Of a DNA stretch of 56,860 nt, positions 55,524 through 56,860 are shown piece by piece; the stretch's first letter is position 1; each line of letters opens with the position of its first letter. The stretch spans positions 1 to 56,860 of the forward strand of contig CAMDGQ010000019.1 in NCBI GenBank assembly GCA_945897955.1, written 5' to 3'. The notes under the pieces are model-generated. The model had not been told where the DNA came from and searched no databases. It saw only the letters and a list, made by a program, of their open reading frames with translations. The translations under genes were made by a program, and so were the position numbers. This DNA comes from Tepidiphilus sp. J10 (lineage in GTDB: Bacteria > Pseudomonadota > Gammaproteobacteria > Burkholderiales > Thiobacillaceae).

Positions 55524-56462
55524 ATGAATATATCGGTTGTCATCTGCACACATAACCGGGCAAAGTTGCTTGAGAAAATGCTCGCCGTTCTCAGCCAGGC
55601 GGATTTCTCAGAAGTCGGCACTTGCGAGATTCTTGTCATCGCCAATGCCTGCAAGGACAACACCGGCCAGATTCTCGACCACTATGTAGAAGCATTTCGG
55701 AACTGCGGCGGACCTGCATTTCGCTGGCTGGCCGAACCGGTTCCCGGAAAATCGATGGCGCTCAATCTTGCCATTCGTGAAAGTCGCGGTGACGCGCTTT
55801 GCTTCATTGATGACGATCAATATGTCGGCAGCACTTTTTTCAAGGCGCTCGCGGCAACCCTTGCAAGCCACCCGGAATACGAAATTTTCTGCGGCTGGAT
55901 GGCGCCGGACTGGGATGGCAGCGAACCTGATTGGGTACATGAAACCGGAAAATTCCATATCGGCATCCGGCCATTCCCCGAGTACGACCTGGGCCGGATT
56001 GCGCTGGAGATCAAGCCCGAGAACAAATTACCCAGCGGCGGCAACATCTGCGTTCGCCGCAGCGTCTTTGCCCGAGTCGGCGGCTTCTCGACCAACCTGG
56101 GTCCGCAAGGCCACAACCTGATGGGAGGCGAGGATATCGATTTCGTCAAGCGCGCACTGCAAGCCGGTGCCCGCATCCTGTATGACCCGGCAATCCGGCA
56201 AAAGCATGCCGTCGAAGCGGAGCGAATGGCCACGCCATATATGATGCGCAAAAGCTATCTGCGCTCGTTGTCAAACGTCATGATGAGCGTCAACGCACCA
56301 TCAGGCGTACGCCCCTACATGCTGTTGAAACTGGTTCAGCATGCATTGCTCGCGCTGTTTTCGCTGCGCGGAAGCCACAGGTTCTACTACCTGATCCGAC
56401 TGGCTGCCGCATTCGGCGAACTGCGCGGTGCGTTCAATAAAAGTCACCCTCGTCAGCAATGA
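55524..56462 (+). CDS. Family 2 glycosyltransferase
   Basis: A 312-residue GT-A glycosyltransferase: VVICTHNRAKLLEKML, FIDDDQYVG (DXD site), GGEDIDFVKRALQAG, and a C-terminal helical segment that may be membrane-associated (LLKLVQHALLALFSLRG). 86 non-coding bases separate it from the previous gene, with no obvious promoter in them. Same architecture as the gene at 54514. Confidence 0.9.
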   Translation: MNISVVICTHNRAKLLEKMLAVLSQADFSEVGTCEILVIANACKDNTGQILDHYVEAFRNCGGPAFRWLAEPVPGKSMALNLAIRESRGDALCFIDDDQYVGSTFFKALAATLASHPEYEIFCGWMAPDWDGSEPDWVHETGKFHIGIRPFPEYDLGRIALEIKPENKLPSGGNICVRRSVFARVGGFSTNLGPQGHNLMGGEDIDFVKRALQAGARILYDPAIRQKHAVEAERMATPYMMRKSYLRSLSNVMMSVNAPSGVRPYMLLKLVQHALLALFSLRGSHRFYYLIRLAAAFGELRGAFNKSHPRQQ

Positions 56463-56492
56463 CCTTTTCCAACCAGAAATCGGATAAATGAC

Positions 56493-56860
56493 ATGACCAA
56501 GAAAATTGCCTTGATTACCGGAGTCACTGGCCAGGACGGCGCCTATCTCGCCGAATTCCTGCTCAACAAAGGCTATGAAGTCCACGGCATCAAACGCCGC
56601 ACCTCGCTGTTCAACACCGACCGCATCGACCACCTCTATCAAGACCCGCACGAGACCGGGCGCAAATTCATCCTGCACCACGGCGACCTCACCGACAGTT
56701 CCAGCCTGATCCGCATCATCCAGCAGGTGCAGCCGGATGAAATCTACAACCTCGCCGCACAGAGCCACGTCGCGGTCAGCTTCGAAGAGCCGGAATACAC
56801 CGCCAACTCCGATGCACTGGGCTCGCTGCGCATCCTCGAAGCCATCCGCATCCTCGGCCT
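56493..56860 (+). CDS. gmd: GDP-mannose 4,6-dehydratase, 3' end beyond window
   Basis: Partial: 122 complete codons before the edge. The sequence has the Rossmann loop [44 protein letters not shown] and [15 protein letters not shown], all typical of Gmd. It converts GDP-mannose to GDP-4-keto-6-deoxymannose, precursor of GDP-fucose, GDP-rhamnose or GDP-perosamine. The start ATG is at 56493. The next genes, outside the window, would reveal the final sugar. Confidence 0.93.
   Translation, partial: MTKKIALITGVTGQDGAYLAEFLLNKGYEVHGIKRRTSLFNTDRIDHLYQDPHETGRKFILHHGDLTDSSSLIRIIQQVQPDEIYNLAAQSHVAVSFEEPEYTANSDALGSLRILEAIRILG

Overview
This window looks like a chromosomal segment of a GC-rich (roughly 60% by eye) betaproteobacterium, probably of the Rhodocyclales/Nitrosomonadales type. 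The reasons are the rnfABCDGE-nth order, the recCBD cluster, a DUF1841 gene, and above all a complete exosortase A (XrtA, PEP-CTERM) exopolysaccharide locus. I see no rRNA, tRNA, insertion sequence, phage gene or CRISPR array.

Layout. 1-4.2 kb, minus strand: a single-domain CheY-like receiver, a short intergenic region with a REP-like inverted pair, and frdCAB, a Wolinella-type di-haem quinol:fumarate reductase. 4.3-5.6 kb: two divergent small envelope proteins of unknown function. 5.6-14.4 kb, minus strand: recC-recB-recD, the complete RecBCD recombination nuclease. 14.7-15.7 kb, plus strand: guanylate kinase and a dual CDGSH iron-sulfur protein preceded by an excellent IscR-type palindrome. 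15.7-25.4 kb, plus strand: rnfABCDGE, nth, a FIST-domain sensor protein, a DUF1841 protein, and a SulP-STAS anion transporter fused in frame to a full-length PduO-type cobalamin adenosyltransferase, which is the most unusual single gene here. 25.5-26.1 kb: two small unknown genes behind a recognisable promoter.

26.2 kb to the right edge, plus strand: the XrtA exopolysaccharide locus, about 30 kb of tightly packed and often overlapping genes. It starts with the export machine (outer-membrane export lipoprotein, Wzz-like chain-length protein, tyrosine autokinase, outer-membrane beta-barrel, ExeA-like ATPase). Then come the conserved XrtA sugar genes (UDP-GlcNAc 2-epimerase, DUF3473 deacetylase, FemAB-like protein, three signature glycosyltransferases, exosortase A/EpsI, asparagine-synthetase-like amidotransferase).

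From about 43 kb the locus becomes variable and strain-specific: a CapK-like adenylate-forming enzyme, two unrelated-looking toroid-type proteins of unknown function, a sugar-formyltransferase-like protein, the XrtA-associated O-antigen-ligase-like protein, a flippase, a WbsX/GH99-like protein, a second deacetylase, three family-2 glycosyltransferases, and the start of GDP-mannose 4,6-dehydratase, which runs off the edge.

Together these genes suggest a Wzx/Wzy-like pathway making a modified heteropolysaccharide (N-acetyl sugars, possibly an N-formyl or amidated sugar, and a GDP-deoxyhexose), coupled to exosortase processing of PEP-CTERM proteins encoded elsewhere. Family names were assigned by recognising motifs and gene order; no database search was possible.
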